Origin: Rhodospirillaceae bacterium
Lineage (GTDB): Bacteria > Pseudomonadota > Alphaproteobacteria > Rhodospirillales > Casp-alpha2
DNA length: 64,000 bases
Assembly: GCA_002706405.1 (NCBI GenBank)
Contig: PALN01000066.1
Location: forward strand, 1-64,000
Direction: 5' to 3'
Shown here: positions 9,025-18,175 of the stretch, in pieces
Layout: each line of letters starts with the position of its first letter
How positions within the stretch are numbered: position 1 is the first letter of the stretch
Made by a program: the position numbers and the translations under genes
The notes under the pieces: model-generated
The model's database searches: none
Told to the model about the DNA's origin: nothing
The model's input: only the letters and a program-made list of their open reading frames with translations

Positions 9025-10440
9025 TTACTCGACCCAGGCGATGCGCAGGATGTTGGTCGCCCCCGGCGTGCCGAAGGGCACCCCGGCGGTGACGACGATG
9101 GGGTCGCCCTTCTTGGCGATGCCGTCCTTCTGTGCCTCGGCCACCGCCTTGGACACCATGTCGCGGAACGAATGGATGTCTTCCGACAGCACCGAATGCA
9201 CGCCCCAGCAGAGCGCCAGGCGGCGGGCGGTTTCGCGTTTCGGCGTCAGGCCCAGGATCGGTGTCGCCGGCCGCAGGCGGGCGCAGCGCAGGGTGGTCGA
9301 ACCCGTGGTGGTAAAGGTCACGATGACCGCCGCCGAGATGGTTTCCGCGACCTGACAGGCGGCGACGGTAATGGCGTCGGCCGCCGTGGCGTCATGGCCG
9401 CCGCGCCGGCGGTCGCGCATCAAGCGGTAATGTTCGTCCTGTTCCACGCGCTTGATGATGCGGTCCATCATGGCGACGGTTTCCGTCGGGTAATCGCCGA
9501 CCGCCGATTCCGCCGACAGCATGACCGCATCGGCGCCGTCGTAGATGGCGGTCGCCACGTCGGAGGCCTCGGCCCGCGTCGGCGTCGGCGCATGGACCAT
9601 GGAGTCCAGCATCTGGGTCGCCACGATCACCGGCTTGCCCGCCAGCTTGCAGAGGTGGAGGATCTGCTTCTGCGCCACGGGCACGTCCTCGGTCGGGCAT
9701 TCCACGCCCAAGTCGCCGCGCGCCACCATGATGGCGTCGGACAGATGAACGATTTCCTCCAGATGTGTCAGCGCGGCCGGTTTTTCCAGCTTGGACATGA
9801 TGGCGGCGCGGCCGGCGACCAGCTTGCGCGCCTCGGCCAGGTCCTCGGGCCGCTGCACGAAACTGAGCGCCACCCACTCGACACCGAGGTCCAGACCGAA
9901 CCGCATGTCGTCGCGGTCCTTCTTGGTCAGCGGCGACACGTCGAGGATCACGCTGGGCACGTTGACGCCCTTGTGGTTGGACAGGGTGCCGCCGATCTCG
10001 ACCTCGCATTCCGCGTGCTCCTTGGAACACTCCAGCACCTTCAAGCGGATGCGCCCGTCGTCGATCAGCAGCGTCGATCCCACCTCAAGGGCGGCGAAGA
10101 TCTCCGGGTGCGGCAGGGGGGCCCTGCGGTGATTGCCCGGGGTCTTGTCCAGGTCCAGGCGGAACTTATGCCCGACTTCCAGTTCGGCACTGCCCGTGTC
10201 GATGGCGCCGACCCGCAGTTTCGGTCCCTGCAGATCGAGCAGAATACCCACGGGGCGGTGGTACTTGCGTTCCAGCGAGCGCACGATGCCGTGGATCTTC
10301 TGATGGTCGGCATGGCTGCCGTGGGAAAAATTCATGCGGAAGACATCGACGCCGGCTTCGAACAGCTTTTCGATGGCTTCCTGGCTTGATGTCGCAGGGC
10401 CAAGGGTCGCGACGATCTTTGCGCGGCGATCTCGTTTCAT
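9025..10440 (-). CDS. pyk: Pyruvate kinase
   Basis: 471 aa, normal bacterial length. Transfers phosphate from phosphoenolpyruvate to ADP, the last step of glycolysis. Visible hallmarks are KIVATLGPAT at the N-terminus, FRMNFSHG (substrate-binding Arg and Asn), LLDLQGPKLRVG, the catalytic-lysine segment IMSKLEKPAAL, the MVARGDLGVE motif and ATQMLDSM near residue 280. A C-terminal alpha/beta domain follows. The ATG start is preceded by an AGGGAACACCCCC leader on the minus strand. The AEC transporter gene follows 57 bp downstream. No fused phosphotransferase domain is present. Confidence 0.97.
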   Translation of the reverse strand: MKRDRRAKIVATLGPATSSQEAIEKLFEAGVDVFRMNFSHGSHADHQKIHGIVRSLERKYHRPVGILLDLQGPKLRVGAIDTGSAELEVGHKFRLDLDKTPGNHRRAPLPHPEIFAALEVGSTLLIDDGRIRLKVLECSKEHAECEVEIGGTLSNHKGVNVPSVILDVSPLTKKDRDDMRFGLDLGVEWVALSFVQRPEDLAEARKLVAGRAAIMSKLEKPAALTHLEEIVHLSDAIMVARGDLGVECPTEDVPVAQKQILHLCKLAGKPVIVATQMLDSMVHAPTPTRAEASDVATAIYDGADAVMLSAESAVGDYPTETVAMMDRIIKRVEQDEHYRLMRDRRRGGHDATAADAITVAACQVAETISAAVIVTFTTTGSTTLRCARLRPATPILGLTPKRETARRLALCWGVHSVLSEDIHSFRDMVSKAVAEAQKDGIAKKGDPIVVTAGVPFGTPGATNILRIAWVE

Positions 10441-10760
10441 GATGGGGGTGTTCCCTCTCCTTCATAATACCACTGTCCCTGTGTCCATTAGGCTTAAGGC
10501 CAAACGCGGGTAAACTCACGCAATATTCCATGAAAATATGCGGTCAGCGGTCCCGTAACCTGTATTCGGTCCAATAAATCCGCGCCGCGGCATGCCGCCC
10601 TTCTTGCGTAATGGGTCTAAGATTAGGTAGGTATTAACCAATTTCGTGGCACCTATTAAGGACCGGCAGAAGACCGGCGCCATAGACCCGCCATGTGTTT
10701 TTTAGGGAAGCGGGCCACCGGACGGGTATCAAGGCCCACCGGACGGTCCAGGGGTATCGA
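10441..10760. other. Divergent intergenic region between pyk and an unknown gene
   Basis: 320 bp with lower GC than its flanks, presumably holding promoters in both directions. Features seen are several TTAA/TTAACC words around 10633-10663 and an AGGGG ribosome-binding site just before the TTG start at 10761. No full TTAA-N7-TTAA site, no terminator and no small gene were recognised. Confidence 0.5.
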
Positions 10761-12068
10761 TTGAGCACGCAAAGCATCATAAATGCGCTGGCCGGCCTAT
10801 CGCCCGACACGGACAAGGCGACGCTGATGACGGCTGTCGACGATGCCGTGGATGGCATCGTCAAGGAACTGAAGGCCCATGCCGGCGGCAAGGTTGAGCC
10901 CGAGGTGGCCCAGGCGACCCAGACAACCCTGACGTTCCTTGAAGCCTGCGGCCAATTGAAGGACCCGGAATTCACCCAACGGGCGCGCATCCGCGCATCG
11001 GAACTGCTGGACGCCTTCGACAAGGCTTCCAGCGGCGACGCCCCGCGCCGCAAGAAACGGCGCAAGAAGCGCCCCACGGGCGCCGACGGAAAATCGGCAG
11101 GTACGGCCAAGGGCCCTGCAAAGGGAAAGTCCGCCAAGGGCAAGGGCGCCGCCAAGAAGCCGGCCGCCGCCGCGAAGATGGAGAAGCCCTGGGAAGACAC
11201 CCCCTTCACCGAGGCCTTCACGGAAAACATCTGCAAGTACCTACGCAAGCGCGCCATGCTGTGGTACGTGCCGCAGCATACCCTGACGCCCACCCCCTTC
11301 CCGCTGTCGACCCGCTTCGGCGACAATTTGGTGACGGCGATCAAGGAACACTTCATGCACCGGTTCTTCACCAACCGCCGCATCATGGTGCTGGGTGACG
11401 AATTGAAGGCCCGGAATTTCGAGGAAAGCGCGTTCCGCGAAATCTTCGACAAGCCGAAGAAAGCCAACCCCGTGCGCAGCATGTGGGAAGACGGCCTGGG
11501 TGACATCGAACGCTTTTTAACCAGCGACAAGCCGCCGCCGCAGAAGTCGGCGAAGACCAAGGTGACGACCAAGAAAACCGGCGGGTTCCTGGGCTTTTTC
11601 CAGAAGGAGGAAAAAGTCGTCGAGCGCGAGGCCGTGGCCGACACCACCGAACTGGATCACGCCAAGGCGTTCTGGAACACCATCGCCGGTCCCGAGGTCA
11701 CCTACAGCCCACCGAAGATGGAGGATTTCATCTTCCTCAAGTCCCTGTTTGAATACTATCCGGAACAGGTCGACGAGGAGCAGCAGGCGGTCAAGCAGAT
11801 GCTGCAGCAGGAATACGGCTCCAATCAGGCCCGCGAAGGAGCGGCCCGCGACCATCTGAACGCGCTGATCAAGGACACCGCCCCCTGTTCGGGCGAGTTG
11901 ACGGCGCTTTGGGTGTACCTGACCGCCAAGGACGCCTTCGGCTACAACGTGTTCAAGTCGTTCACGTCGAGCCACGGCACCTCGGCCGAACAGCGCCGGC
12001 GCGCCCTGCCCTATTTCCTGCGCTGGATTCCCGACTTCACGGAGCAGGAAGCGCCGAGCCGCCTTTAA
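10761..12068 (+). CDS. Unknown cytoplasmic protein with a Lys/Arg-rich linker
   Basis: 435 aa if started at TTG 10761, chosen because AGGGG lies six bases upstream; a GTG at 10695 is in frame but has no ribosome-binding site. No family is recognised. Residues ~1-95 form a helical N-terminus. Residues ~95-150 are an extremely basic, low-complexity linker (RRKKRRKKRP, then repeated KG/AK steps) of the kind found in nucleic-acid-binding tails. A larger helical domain with aromatic patches (MLWYVPQHTLTP, LKSLFEYYPEQ) follows, ending PYFLRWIPDF. There is no signal peptide or membrane segment. It sits 109 bp before another unknown gene and meaB on the same strand. RNA or DNA binding is only suggested by the linker. 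Confidence 0.75.
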   Translation: MSTQSIINALAGLSPDTDKATLMTAVDDAVDGIVKELKAHAGGKVEPEVAQATQTTLTFLEACGQLKDPEFTQRARIRASELLDAFDKASSGDAPRRKKRRKKRPTGADGKSAGTAKGPAKGKSAKGKGAAKKPAAAAKMEKPWEDTPFTEAFTENICKYLRKRAMLWYVPQHTLTPTPFPLSTRFGDNLVTAIKEHFMHRFFTNRRIMVLGDELKARNFEESAFREIFDKPKKANPVRSMWEDGLGDIERFLTSDKPPPQKSAKTKVTTKKTGGFLGFFQKEEKVVEREAVADTTELDHAKAFWNTIAGPEVTYSPPKMEDFIFLKSLFEYYPEQVDEEQQAVKQMLQQEYGSNQAREGAARDHLNALIKDTAPCSGELTALWVYLTAKDAFGYNVFKSFTSSHGTSAEQRRRALPYFLRWIPDFTEQEAPSRL

Positions 12069-12177
12069 ACCCGGTCCGGTTTTCCGCTTCTCGTGTTAAC
12101 CCTTTGTCAGCCCTGACCGCCATAGGATAGTCTTGGGTCCGCCGCCCTTACCGGCGGACGCCTAGAGAAGGTTTCGC

Positions 12178-12540
12178 ATGCTGAAAAAGGTCTTTTCCAA
12201 AGCGCTGCTGTCCGTGGTCATGGACAAGAAGGCCCGCTCGACCCTGGACGCCGCCAAGCAACGCGCAAAAAAGGCGCCCCCGGCGGCCGCGGTCGATGCC
12301 CTGCCCGCGAGCGCCGAAGAACTGCGCGTCGCCGCGCGCCAGGCGCTGGAGACGGCGGAAAAGGAATTGGCGTCCAAGCCGAAGCTGACCGGCGAACGCA
12401 AGGCGCTGATCCAACAGGCCTTGGCCGTGCGCAAACAAAAGACCAAAATTCTCGACGAACTGGGCCCGGACCAGAAGATCAAGCTTCAGGCCATGGCGCT
12501 CGAAGCCTTCGGCCTGGATCCGACCAAGGGCGGACGTTGA
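12178..12540 (+). CDS. Small unknown protein, predicted helical
   Basis: 120 aa, preceded by GAGAAGG eight bases before the ATG. Lys- and Ala-rich with heptad-like spacing between residues 50 and 110, so a coiled-coil or helical-bundle protein is likely. No signal peptide or membrane segment and no recognised domain. Its stop codon overlaps the TTG start of meaB (TTGA at 12537-12540), which implies translational coupling with MeaB. Its function is unknown, and a link to the methylmalonyl-CoA system rests on position only. Confidence 0.75.
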   Translation: MLKKVFSKALLSVVMDKKARSTLDAAKQRAKKAPPAAAVDALPASAEELRVAARQALETAEKELASKPKLTGERKALIQQALAVRKQKTKILDELGPDQKIKLQAMALEAFGLDPTKGGR

Positions 12541-13580
12541 CGCCCGCCTCTCCGTTGACCGCCTCCGACACGACCGCCGAGGCAGCCGCCCATGACCTGG
12601 GAACCAAGGTCGTGGCCGGAGATCTGCGCGCCCTCGCCCGCGCCATCACCCTGCTGGAATCGGGCCGGGCCGACCATCGGGTGCAGGGCGAGGCCCTGAT
12701 CCGCACCCTGTTGCCGGCGGCGGGCAAGTCGATCCGCATCGGCATCACGGGTATCCCCGGCGTCGGCAAATCCACCTTTATCGAAGCCTTCGGCCTGTCC
12801 CTGGTTGAACGCGGCCACAAAGTGGCGGTGTTGGCCGTTGATCCGACCAGCCCGCGCTCCGGCGGCTCGATCCTGGGTGACAAGACGCGCATGGAAAAGC
12901 TCGCCCGCGCGCGCAACGCCTATATCCGGCCGTCGCCGTCCGGCGGCACCCTGGGCGGCGTCGCCCGGCGCACGCGGGAAGCCATCATCGCGGTCGAGGC
13001 CGCCGGCTACGACGTGGTGTTGATCGAAACCGTCGGCGTCGGTCAGTCGGAAACGGCGGTCAAGGACCTTGTCGACATGTTCCTGTTGCTGCTCGCCCCC
13101 GGCGGCGGCGACGATCTGCAGGGCATCAAGAAGGGCATCGTCGAGATGGCCGACCTGATCGTCGTCAACAAGGCCGACGGCGACCTGGCCCCGGCGGCGG
13201 AGCGCGCGCGCCGGGACTATGCCTCGGCCCTGCACCTGCTGCGCCCGGAAAATTCCGACTGGTTGCCCCAGGTCGTCAAATGTTCCGCCGTCGTCGGTGA
13301 CGGGCTCGACGACATCTGGAAATCGGTCGAAGCCTTCCGCAAGGCGACACAGGGCTCGGGCCGGTTTGACAGCCAACGCGCCGACCAGGCCAGAACCTGG
13401 ATGTGGAACGAGGTCAATGAAACCCTGCTGGGCGAATTGCGCGCGGCCCCGGCGGTACGGTCGGCCCTGGCCGACTTGGAGCCTGCCGTCGCAGAGGGCA
13501 CTGTCGGCCCGAGCGAGGCGGCGCGGCGCATCCTTGCGGCCTTCCGGACAGGGGACGGCCGAGCAGACACACAGGCCTAA
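12537..13580 (+). CDS. meaB: MeaB-type G-protein chaperone of methylmalonyl-CoA mutase
   Basis: 347 aa, starting at TTG 12537 inside the previous stop codon. A GTPase of the MeaB/ArgK family that loads and protects adenosylcobalamin in methylmalonyl-CoA mutase. Visible motifs are the P-loop GITGIPGVGKST (residues ~62-73), AVDPTSPRSGGSILGDKTRM, which is the family signature, ETVGVGQSE as switch region, and VVNKADGD as the base-recognition NKxD motif. The length is normal (~330). No mutase subunit gene is in the window, so the partner must be encoded elsewhere. The TTG start combined with a 4-bp overlap suggests modest, coupled expression. Confidence 0.93.
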   Translation: MTPASPLTASDTTAEAAAHDLGTKVVAGDLRALARAITLLESGRADHRVQGEALIRTLLPAAGKSIRIGITGIPGVGKSTFIEAFGLSLVERGHKVAVLAVDPTSPRSGGSILGDKTRMEKLARARNAYIRPSPSGGTLGGVARRTREAIIAVEAAGYDVVLIETVGVGQSETAVKDLVDMFLLLLAPGGGDDLQGIKKGIVEMADLIVVNKADGDLAPAAERARRDYASALHLLRPENSDWLPQVVKCSAVVGDGLDDIWKSVEAFRKATQGSGRFDSQRADQARTWMWNEVNETLLGELRAAPAVRSALADLEPAVAEGTVGPSEAARRILAAFRTGDGRADTQA

Positions 13581-13662
13581 ATATATGGATTTTCTCATTT
13601 TAGCCGCTACCATGCGGCAACTGAGAGTACGCAAATAAAACCAACGGCGGGTGGCTCAACGG

Positions 13663-14193
13663 ATGGAAACCAAAGAAGAGTTGGAACTGCTTCAGGCAGA
13701 AATTCTCAATCTTTTCAATTATATCCAACGGGTGCGCAAGGAAGTCGCCGCGATCACCCGCTCCGACGAGGGCAACGGCCGGTTCGACAACATGTCGGAC
13801 CAGTTGGACGCCATCGTGAAGGCCACGGAAGACGCCACCAACTCGATCATGGAAGTGGTCGAGCAGAATTCGGAAACCATCGGCAAGATCCGTGAAAAGA
13901 CCGACAACGCCGAAATCCTTGCCCTATTGGACGAGGTGGAAAACAACTCCTCCAATATCTTCGAAGCCTGCACCTTCCAGGACATCACCGGCCAGCGCGT
14001 GACCAAGATCGCCCGGTCGGTGACCTATGTGGAATCCCGGGTCAATACGCTGATCCAGATCTTCGGCAAGGAACATATCGAAAGCGTCGAAATCGAAGAC
14101 GAAGACAAGACCGACGACGAACAGCTTCTCCAGGGGCCCCAGCTTCAGGGCGAGGGCGTCACCCAGGACGAGATCGACAAGCTGTTCGACTGA
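13663..14193 (+). CDS. CheZ-family CheY-P phosphatase, paralog 1
   Basis: 176 aa from the ATG at 13663 (GGGTGG about 9 bp upstream); an in-frame GTG at 13651 is possible but has no spaced ribosome-binding site. A long four-helix protein with the CheZ active-site motif TFQDITGQR near residue 110, in which Asp and Gln act on CheY-P. The tail ends TQDEIDKLFD, similar to the CheY-binding peptide at the C-terminus of CheZ and at the N-terminus of FliM. It is isolated from other chemotaxis genes, between meaB and a cyclophilin gene. A second CheZ lies beside cheY at 38935-39600. Its CheY partner is unknown. Confidence 0.85.
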   Translation: METKEELELLQAEILNLFNYIQRVRKEVAAITRSDEGNGRFDNMSDQLDAIVKATEDATNSIMEVVEQNSETIGKIREKTDNAEILALLDEVENNSSNIFEACTFQDITGQRVTKIARSVTYVESRVNTLIQIFGKEHIESVEIEDEDKTDDEQLLQGPQLQGEGVTQDEIDKLFD

Positions 14194-14299
14194 CCTGCAT
14201 TCCTGCCAACAACAATCAAAGGGGTATCCGGGCCCAGTGCTCGGGCAATGATATGAACAATTTGAACCGCAACCGAGAAACCCAAGGGAGTCTCTTTTC

Positions 14300-14848
14300 A
14301 TGCAACGCCTGCTGTCCCTTTTCTACGCGCTCATTTTCGTCCTGGGGATTGGCACGATGAACGACGCCGAAGCCATGGACCCTGAAAACACCCTGTACAT
14401 GGACACCACGCATGGCCGCGTGGTGATCGAGTTGCGCCCGGACCTGGCGCCCAAGCATGTTGCACGGATCAAGGAACTGACCCGCGAAGGCTTCTATGAC
14501 GGCTTGGTGTTCCACCGGGTCATCGGCGGCTTCATGGCCCAAGGTGGCGACCCCACGGGCACCGGCATGGGCGGCAGCGGCCAGAACCTGCCGGCGGAAT
14601 TCTCGTCCGAGCCGTTCAAGCGCGGCACCGTCGGCATGGCCCGCGCCATGAGCCCGGACAGCGCCGACAGCCAGTTCTTCATCTGCTTCGCGCGGACCGC
14701 CCATCTTGACGGCCAGTACACGGTCTGGGGTCAGGTCACGGACGGTATGAAGTACGTCGGCATGCTCGAACGCGGCGAGCCGCCCGTCGATCCGGACAAG
14801 ATCATCAAAATGCAGGTCGCCGCCGACGCGGATAAGGCCAAGAAGTAA
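14300..14848 (+). CDS. Exported cyclophilin-type peptidyl-prolyl isomerase
   Basis: 182 aa. An N-terminal signal peptide (RLLSLFYALIFVLGIGT, then AEA) directs a cyclophilin domain to the periplasm, where it speeds proline isomerisation during folding. Visible are FYDGLVFHRVIGGFMAQGGD with the catalytic Arg, GMARAM and SQFFICF, all in the conserved order. The length and domain are normal for the PpiA class. A GGGAG ribosome-binding site lies nine bases before ATG. It converges with the VWA-protein gene, 19 bp away, without a clear terminator. Confidence 0.93.
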   Translation: MQRLLSLFYALIFVLGIGTMNDAEAMDPENTLYMDTTHGRVVIELRPDLAPKHVARIKELTREGFYDGLVFHRVIGGFMAQGGDPTGTGMGGSGQNLPAEFSSEPFKRGTVGMARAMSPDSADSQFFICFARTAHLDGQYTVWGQVTDGMKYVGMLERGEPPVDPDKIIKMQVAADADKAKK

Positions 14849-14867
14849 AACAGCCCACCGGGCGGCC

Positions 14868-16043
14868 CTAGCGCACCAGTTCGCGGGTCGCCCGGTCGAG
14901 GCCGTCCAGGGTCAGCGGGAACATGCGCCCGCCCATCAGCCGCCGGATCATATCGACGGACTGGGTATGGCCCCACCAATCCTCTTTCACGGGATTAAGC
15001 CAGACCGCCCGCGAATAGACGCTGAGGATGCGCTGCATCCACAGGCTGCCCGCCTCCTCGTTCCAATGCTCGACGCTGCCGCCGGGATAGGCGATCTCGT
15101 AGGGGCTCATGGAGGCATCGCCGACGAAGATGATCTTATAATCGGCCGGATAGGTGTGCAGAACGTCCCAGGTCGGGATCGTGTCCGTGCGCCGGCGGAT
15201 GTTGTCCTTCCACACGCGCTCATACGGGCAGTTGTGGAAGTAGAAATATTCCAGATGCTTGAATTCCGAGCGGGCGGCGGAAAACAATTCCTCCATCACC
15301 CGGACATGCGGGTTCATGGACCCGCCCACATCCAGAAACAACAGCACCTTCACCGCGTTGTGCCGTTCCGGCACCATGCGGATATCGAGATAACCGCTCT
15401 TGGCCGTGTTGCGGATGGTGCCGTCCAGATCCAGTTCCGTCGGTGCCCCCTGGCGCGCGAACTGGCGCAGGCGGCGGAGAGCCACCTTGATGTTGCGGGT
15501 GCCCAGTTCCAGCGTGTCGTCCAGGTTCTTGAACTCACGCTTGTCCCAGACCTTCACGGCGCGGAAGTTGCGGTTGTCGTCCTGGCCGATGCGCACCCCT
15601 TCCGGGTTGTAGCCGTAGGCGCCGAAGGGCGAGGTGCCGGCGGTGCCGATCCACTTCGATCCGCCTTGGTGGCGCTTCTTCTGCTCTTCCAGGCGCTTTT
15701 TCAGCGTCTCCATCAGCTTGTCCCAGCCGCCCAGCGCCTCGATCTGCGCCCGTTCCTCGGGCGTCAGCGTGCGCTCGGCCAGCTTGCGCAGCCATTCCTC
15801 GGGAATGTCCTGGACGTCGACCTGTTCCGTCTGCTCCAGCCCCTTGAAGACATGGCCGAAGACCTGGTCAAACTTGTCCAGGTTCTTTTCGTCCTTCACC
15901 AGGGTCGCGCGGGACAGATAATAGAAATGCTCGATGCTGTAGTCCGCCAGGCCGGCGTCCATGCCGTCCAGCAGGGTCAGGTACTCCCGCAAAGACACGG
16001 GCACCTTGGCCGACCGCAGTTCGAGAAAGAAATTGATGAACAT
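14868..16043 (-). CDS. CoxE-like von Willebrand factor A domain protein
   Basis: 391 aa, cytoplasmic. Carries the VWA domain of the CoxE type (residues ~215-391), with a MIDAS-like metal motif in the form LFLDVGGSMNPH and a late FVGDASMSPYE strand, after a long helical N-terminus. Such proteins work with MoxR AAA+ ATPases to remodel or metallate partner enzymes; the MoxR gene is nearby at 18176-19027 on the same strand. Here they are separated by a channel gene, a zinc-ribbon gene and a plus-strand monooxygenase-like gene, so they are not a tight operon. The client is unknown. Confidence 0.85.
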   Translation of the reverse strand: MFINFFLELRSAKVPVSLREYLTLLDGMDAGLADYSIEHFYYLSRATLVKDEKNLDKFDQVFGHVFKGLEQTEQVDVQDIPEEWLRKLAERTLTPEERAQIEALGGWDKLMETLKKRLEEQKKRHQGGSKWIGTAGTSPFGAYGYNPEGVRIGQDDNRNFRAVKVWDKREFKNLDDTLELGTRNIKVALRRLRQFARQGAPTELDLDGTIRNTAKSGYLDIRMVPERHNAVKVLLFLDVGGSMNPHVRVMEELFSAARSEFKHLEYFYFHNCPYERVWKDNIRRRTDTIPTWDVLHTYPADYKIIFVGDASMSPYEIAYPGGSVEHWNEEAGSLWMQRILSVYSRAVWLNPVKEDWWGHTQSVDMIRRLMGGRMFPLTLDGLDRATRELVR

Positions 16044-16153
16044 GGCCGCACCTTACCGCCCATGCCCCGCCCCTGCCAATCCCGCTTCAACGCAATGCGG
16101 GGAGCGGATAAGCTGGCGCCCACATAACGGACAAACCGAACGGGAGCCCATCC

Positions 16154-16462
16154 ATGATCACCGTCGTCGTCAATTTCGACCTGCCGCCCGGCACGACCCT
16201 GGCGGACGCCACCGCACGCTTTCAGGACAGTTCGCAAAAGTACCTGGGCGCACCGGGCCTGCTGCGCAAATTCTATCTGTACAACGAAGAGAACATGGTC
16301 GGTGGCGGCGCCTACGTGTTCGGCACGCGGGCGGAAGCCGATGCGTTATTGAATGCCGATTGGGTCGCTTCGATCACCGAACGCTACGGCTCGCCGCCGC
16401 GCCTGACCTATTTCGAATCCCCCGTTGTCGTCGATAACGTCGCCGGCGAGATCATCAGCTGA
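16154..16462 (+). CDS. YdhR-like putative monooxygenase
   Basis: 102 aa, a single small alpha/beta barrel domain of the dimeric ferredoxin-like type. The segment NMVGGGAYVFGTRAEADALL matches the conserved GG.Y.F.....A..YL part of the YdhR family, and the length equals that family's usual ~100 residues. A GGGAG lies 12 bp upstream of the ATG. It stands alone on the plus strand between minus-strand genes and converges with the mechanosensitive channel gene, only three bases apart. Catalytic function in this family is unproven. Confidence 0.75.
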   Translation: MITVVVNFDLPPGTTLADATARFQDSSQKYLGAPGLLRKFYLYNEENMVGGGAYVFGTRAEADALLNADWVASITERYGSPPRLTYFESPVVVDNVAGEIIS

Positions 16463-16465
16463 CGG

Positions 16466-17794
16466 TCAGTCCTTGTCCGGCGCCGAAACCTCGACCGTAA
16501 GCGGCACGGACGACCGCAAATGCAGATCCCGTTGCGGGAACGGGAACACCACGCCGTGTTCATGGAAAAGGTCCCAAATGCGCAGCTGAACCTCGCTGCG
16601 CACGTTGGCGACGCCGTTCTGCGGATCGTCGATCCAGAACCGCAGTTCCAGAATCACCGCGTTGTCGCCGAATTCAATCAGGTGGCAGACCGGCTTGGGG
16701 TCCTTCAGTACCCGGTTGACCCCGTCGGCCGCCCGCATCGCTAGGTCCCGCGCCAAGTGCACATCCGCGCCGTAATCGATGCCGATGGGCACCTTCTGGC
16801 GGATCATGGAGTTGGAATAGGACCAGTTCTCAACCCGCTGGGAGATCAGCTCCTCGTTGGGGATCAGGTGTTCCGTGCCGTCCCGGGTGATGACCGAGAC
16901 ATAGCGGGCACCCAGGGTATTGATCCAGCCGAAGGTATCGCCCACGGCGATCACGTCGCCGGGTTTAACTGAGCGATCCATCAGCAGAATAATTCCCGAC
17001 ATCAGGTTCGAGACGACCTTCTGCAGGCCGAAGCCGATGCCGAGGCCCAAAGCCCCCCCGAACACGGCGAAGACCGCCAGATTGATGCCCACGCCTTCGA
17101 GCGCCAGGGCGATCGCCAGGGCATAGAGAAACACCCGGGCGAACTTGCCGAACAGAACCCGCATGGACGGGGTCAGGCTGTCAGAGGCATTGATCCGCGT
17201 TTCCGCGATGCGCGACGTGAGTGACGCGAGATAGAGGAACAGGGCCGACAGCAGAACCGCCTTGATCACGCCGAGCACGGACAGACGGAACTCACCCAGG
17301 CTGAGCGCCATGTCGTCCAGCGTGCGCATGACCGGGTCGAGCAGCCCCAACAGGTTGAGGGCCGCGACGGTCCAGGCCGTCACGGCGATGACACGGGCCC
17401 AGAACGGATTGCGGATCAGGCTGGAAGCCAGGCGGATGACCGCCCAGGCGGTCAGCAGGGAAACCGCCCCCTCCATCAGGTGATGGGGCCAGGCCGCCCC
17501 CTTGGCCGCGAATACGGCGAACCACAGGGCCGTCAGCCACAGCACCGGCCGGGCGACGGATTTGAGCGCCACCGCCACGGGGGCACCGAACCGTGCGTAC
17601 CAGCCTTGGTCCGGCCGCCGGTCGAGGACGCCTTCCAGGTAGGGCGATAAAAGGCCCGCCGCCACGAAGGTCGCAACGATGACGCCGAGCTGCACAAGAT
17701 TGCCGACGGCCAATAGATGGACATCGAGCCAAATCAGCGCGGCGTCAAGCCACTGGCGCAGCTGCTCAGGATCAAGAATCGTATTCAGGTTCAT
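16466..17794 (-). CDS. MscS-family mechanosensitive ion channel
   Basis: 442 aa from ATG 17794 (AGGGTGG five bases upstream); an in-frame GTG 18 bp earlier is less likely. The N-terminal ~220 residues contain about five hydrophobic helices, followed by the pore helix region GGALGLGIGFGLQKVVSNLMSG typical of MscS TM3, given here only up to its core. The cytoplasmic beta domain follows with PGDVIAVGDTFGWINTLGARY and LIPNEELIS. The channel would release solutes upon hypo-osmotic shock. It is last in a minus-strand run alaS-moxR-zinc ribbon-mscS, 62 bp after the zinc-ribbon gene. Family assignment is firm. Confidence 0.92.
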   Translation of the reverse strand: MNLNTILDPEQLRQWLDAALIWLDVHLLAVGNLVQLGVIVATFVAAGLLSPYLEGVLDRRPDQGWYARFGAPVAVALKSVARPVLWLTALWFAVFAAKGAAWPHHLMEGAVSLLTAWAVIRLASSLIRNPFWARVIAVTAWTVAALNLLGLLDPVMRTLDDMALSLGEFRLSVLGVIKAVLLSALFLYLASLTSRIAETRINASDSLTPSMRVLFGKFARVFLYALAIALALEGVGINLAVFAVFGGALGLGIGFGLQKVVSNLMSGIILLMDRSVKPGDVIAVGDTFGWINTLGARYVSVITRDGTEHLIPNEELISQRVENWSYSNSMIRQKVPIGIDYGADVHLARDLAMRAADGVNRVLKDPKPVCHLIEFGDNAVILELRFWIDDPQNGVANVRSEVQLRIWDLFHEHGVVFPFPQRDLHLRSSVPLTVEVSAPDKD

Positions 17795-17856
17795 GGCGCC
17801 ACCCTTCGACACAACAGCTTATCCGACCGCGCGGGCCGGGGCCAGCAAAGGGCGCA

Positions 17857-18168
17857 TCAGGTGTCGGGCGTGTTTTCCGGGTCGGTCACGGGGCGGTCTA
17901 TGGGCACAAGCTGAATGGTCGCCTCGTCCATGCTCATGGACAGCAGGATCAGGCCGACCAGCAGCAGGATTGTCCCGGTGATGGTCAGGGCGAACATGCC
18001 GATCATCTGGTGGAATATGAACAGCACGGCGATGGCGATCAGAAGCGGCTTCCAGCGCCCCAGGCGCTTGCTGGCCGTGCCGCAATTGCCGCAGATAACG
18101 GGGCGACCGGCCGCCAGCGGCCAACTGGACAATCGTTTGAAGCGCGTACCGCAGGAAGGACAGCGCAT
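17857..18168 (-). CDS. Small zinc-ribbon membrane protein
   Basis: 103 aa from the internal ATG at 18168, which gives MRCPSCGTRF at the start and a 7-bp gap to the moxR stop; longer in-frame starts would overlap moxR. Two CxxC pairs (CPSC and CGNC, residues ~3-34) form a rubredoxin-like zinc ribbon, followed by two transmembrane helices (~43-85) and a short acidic tail. No specific function is recognised. It is probably cotranscribed with moxR. Confidence 0.7.
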   Translation of the reverse strand: MRCPSCGTRFKRLSSWPLAAGRPVICGNCGTASKRLGRWKPLLIAIAVLFIFHQMIGMFALTITGTILLLVGLILLSMSMDEATIQLVPIDRPVTDPENTPDT

Positions 18169-18175
18169 GGCCGCC

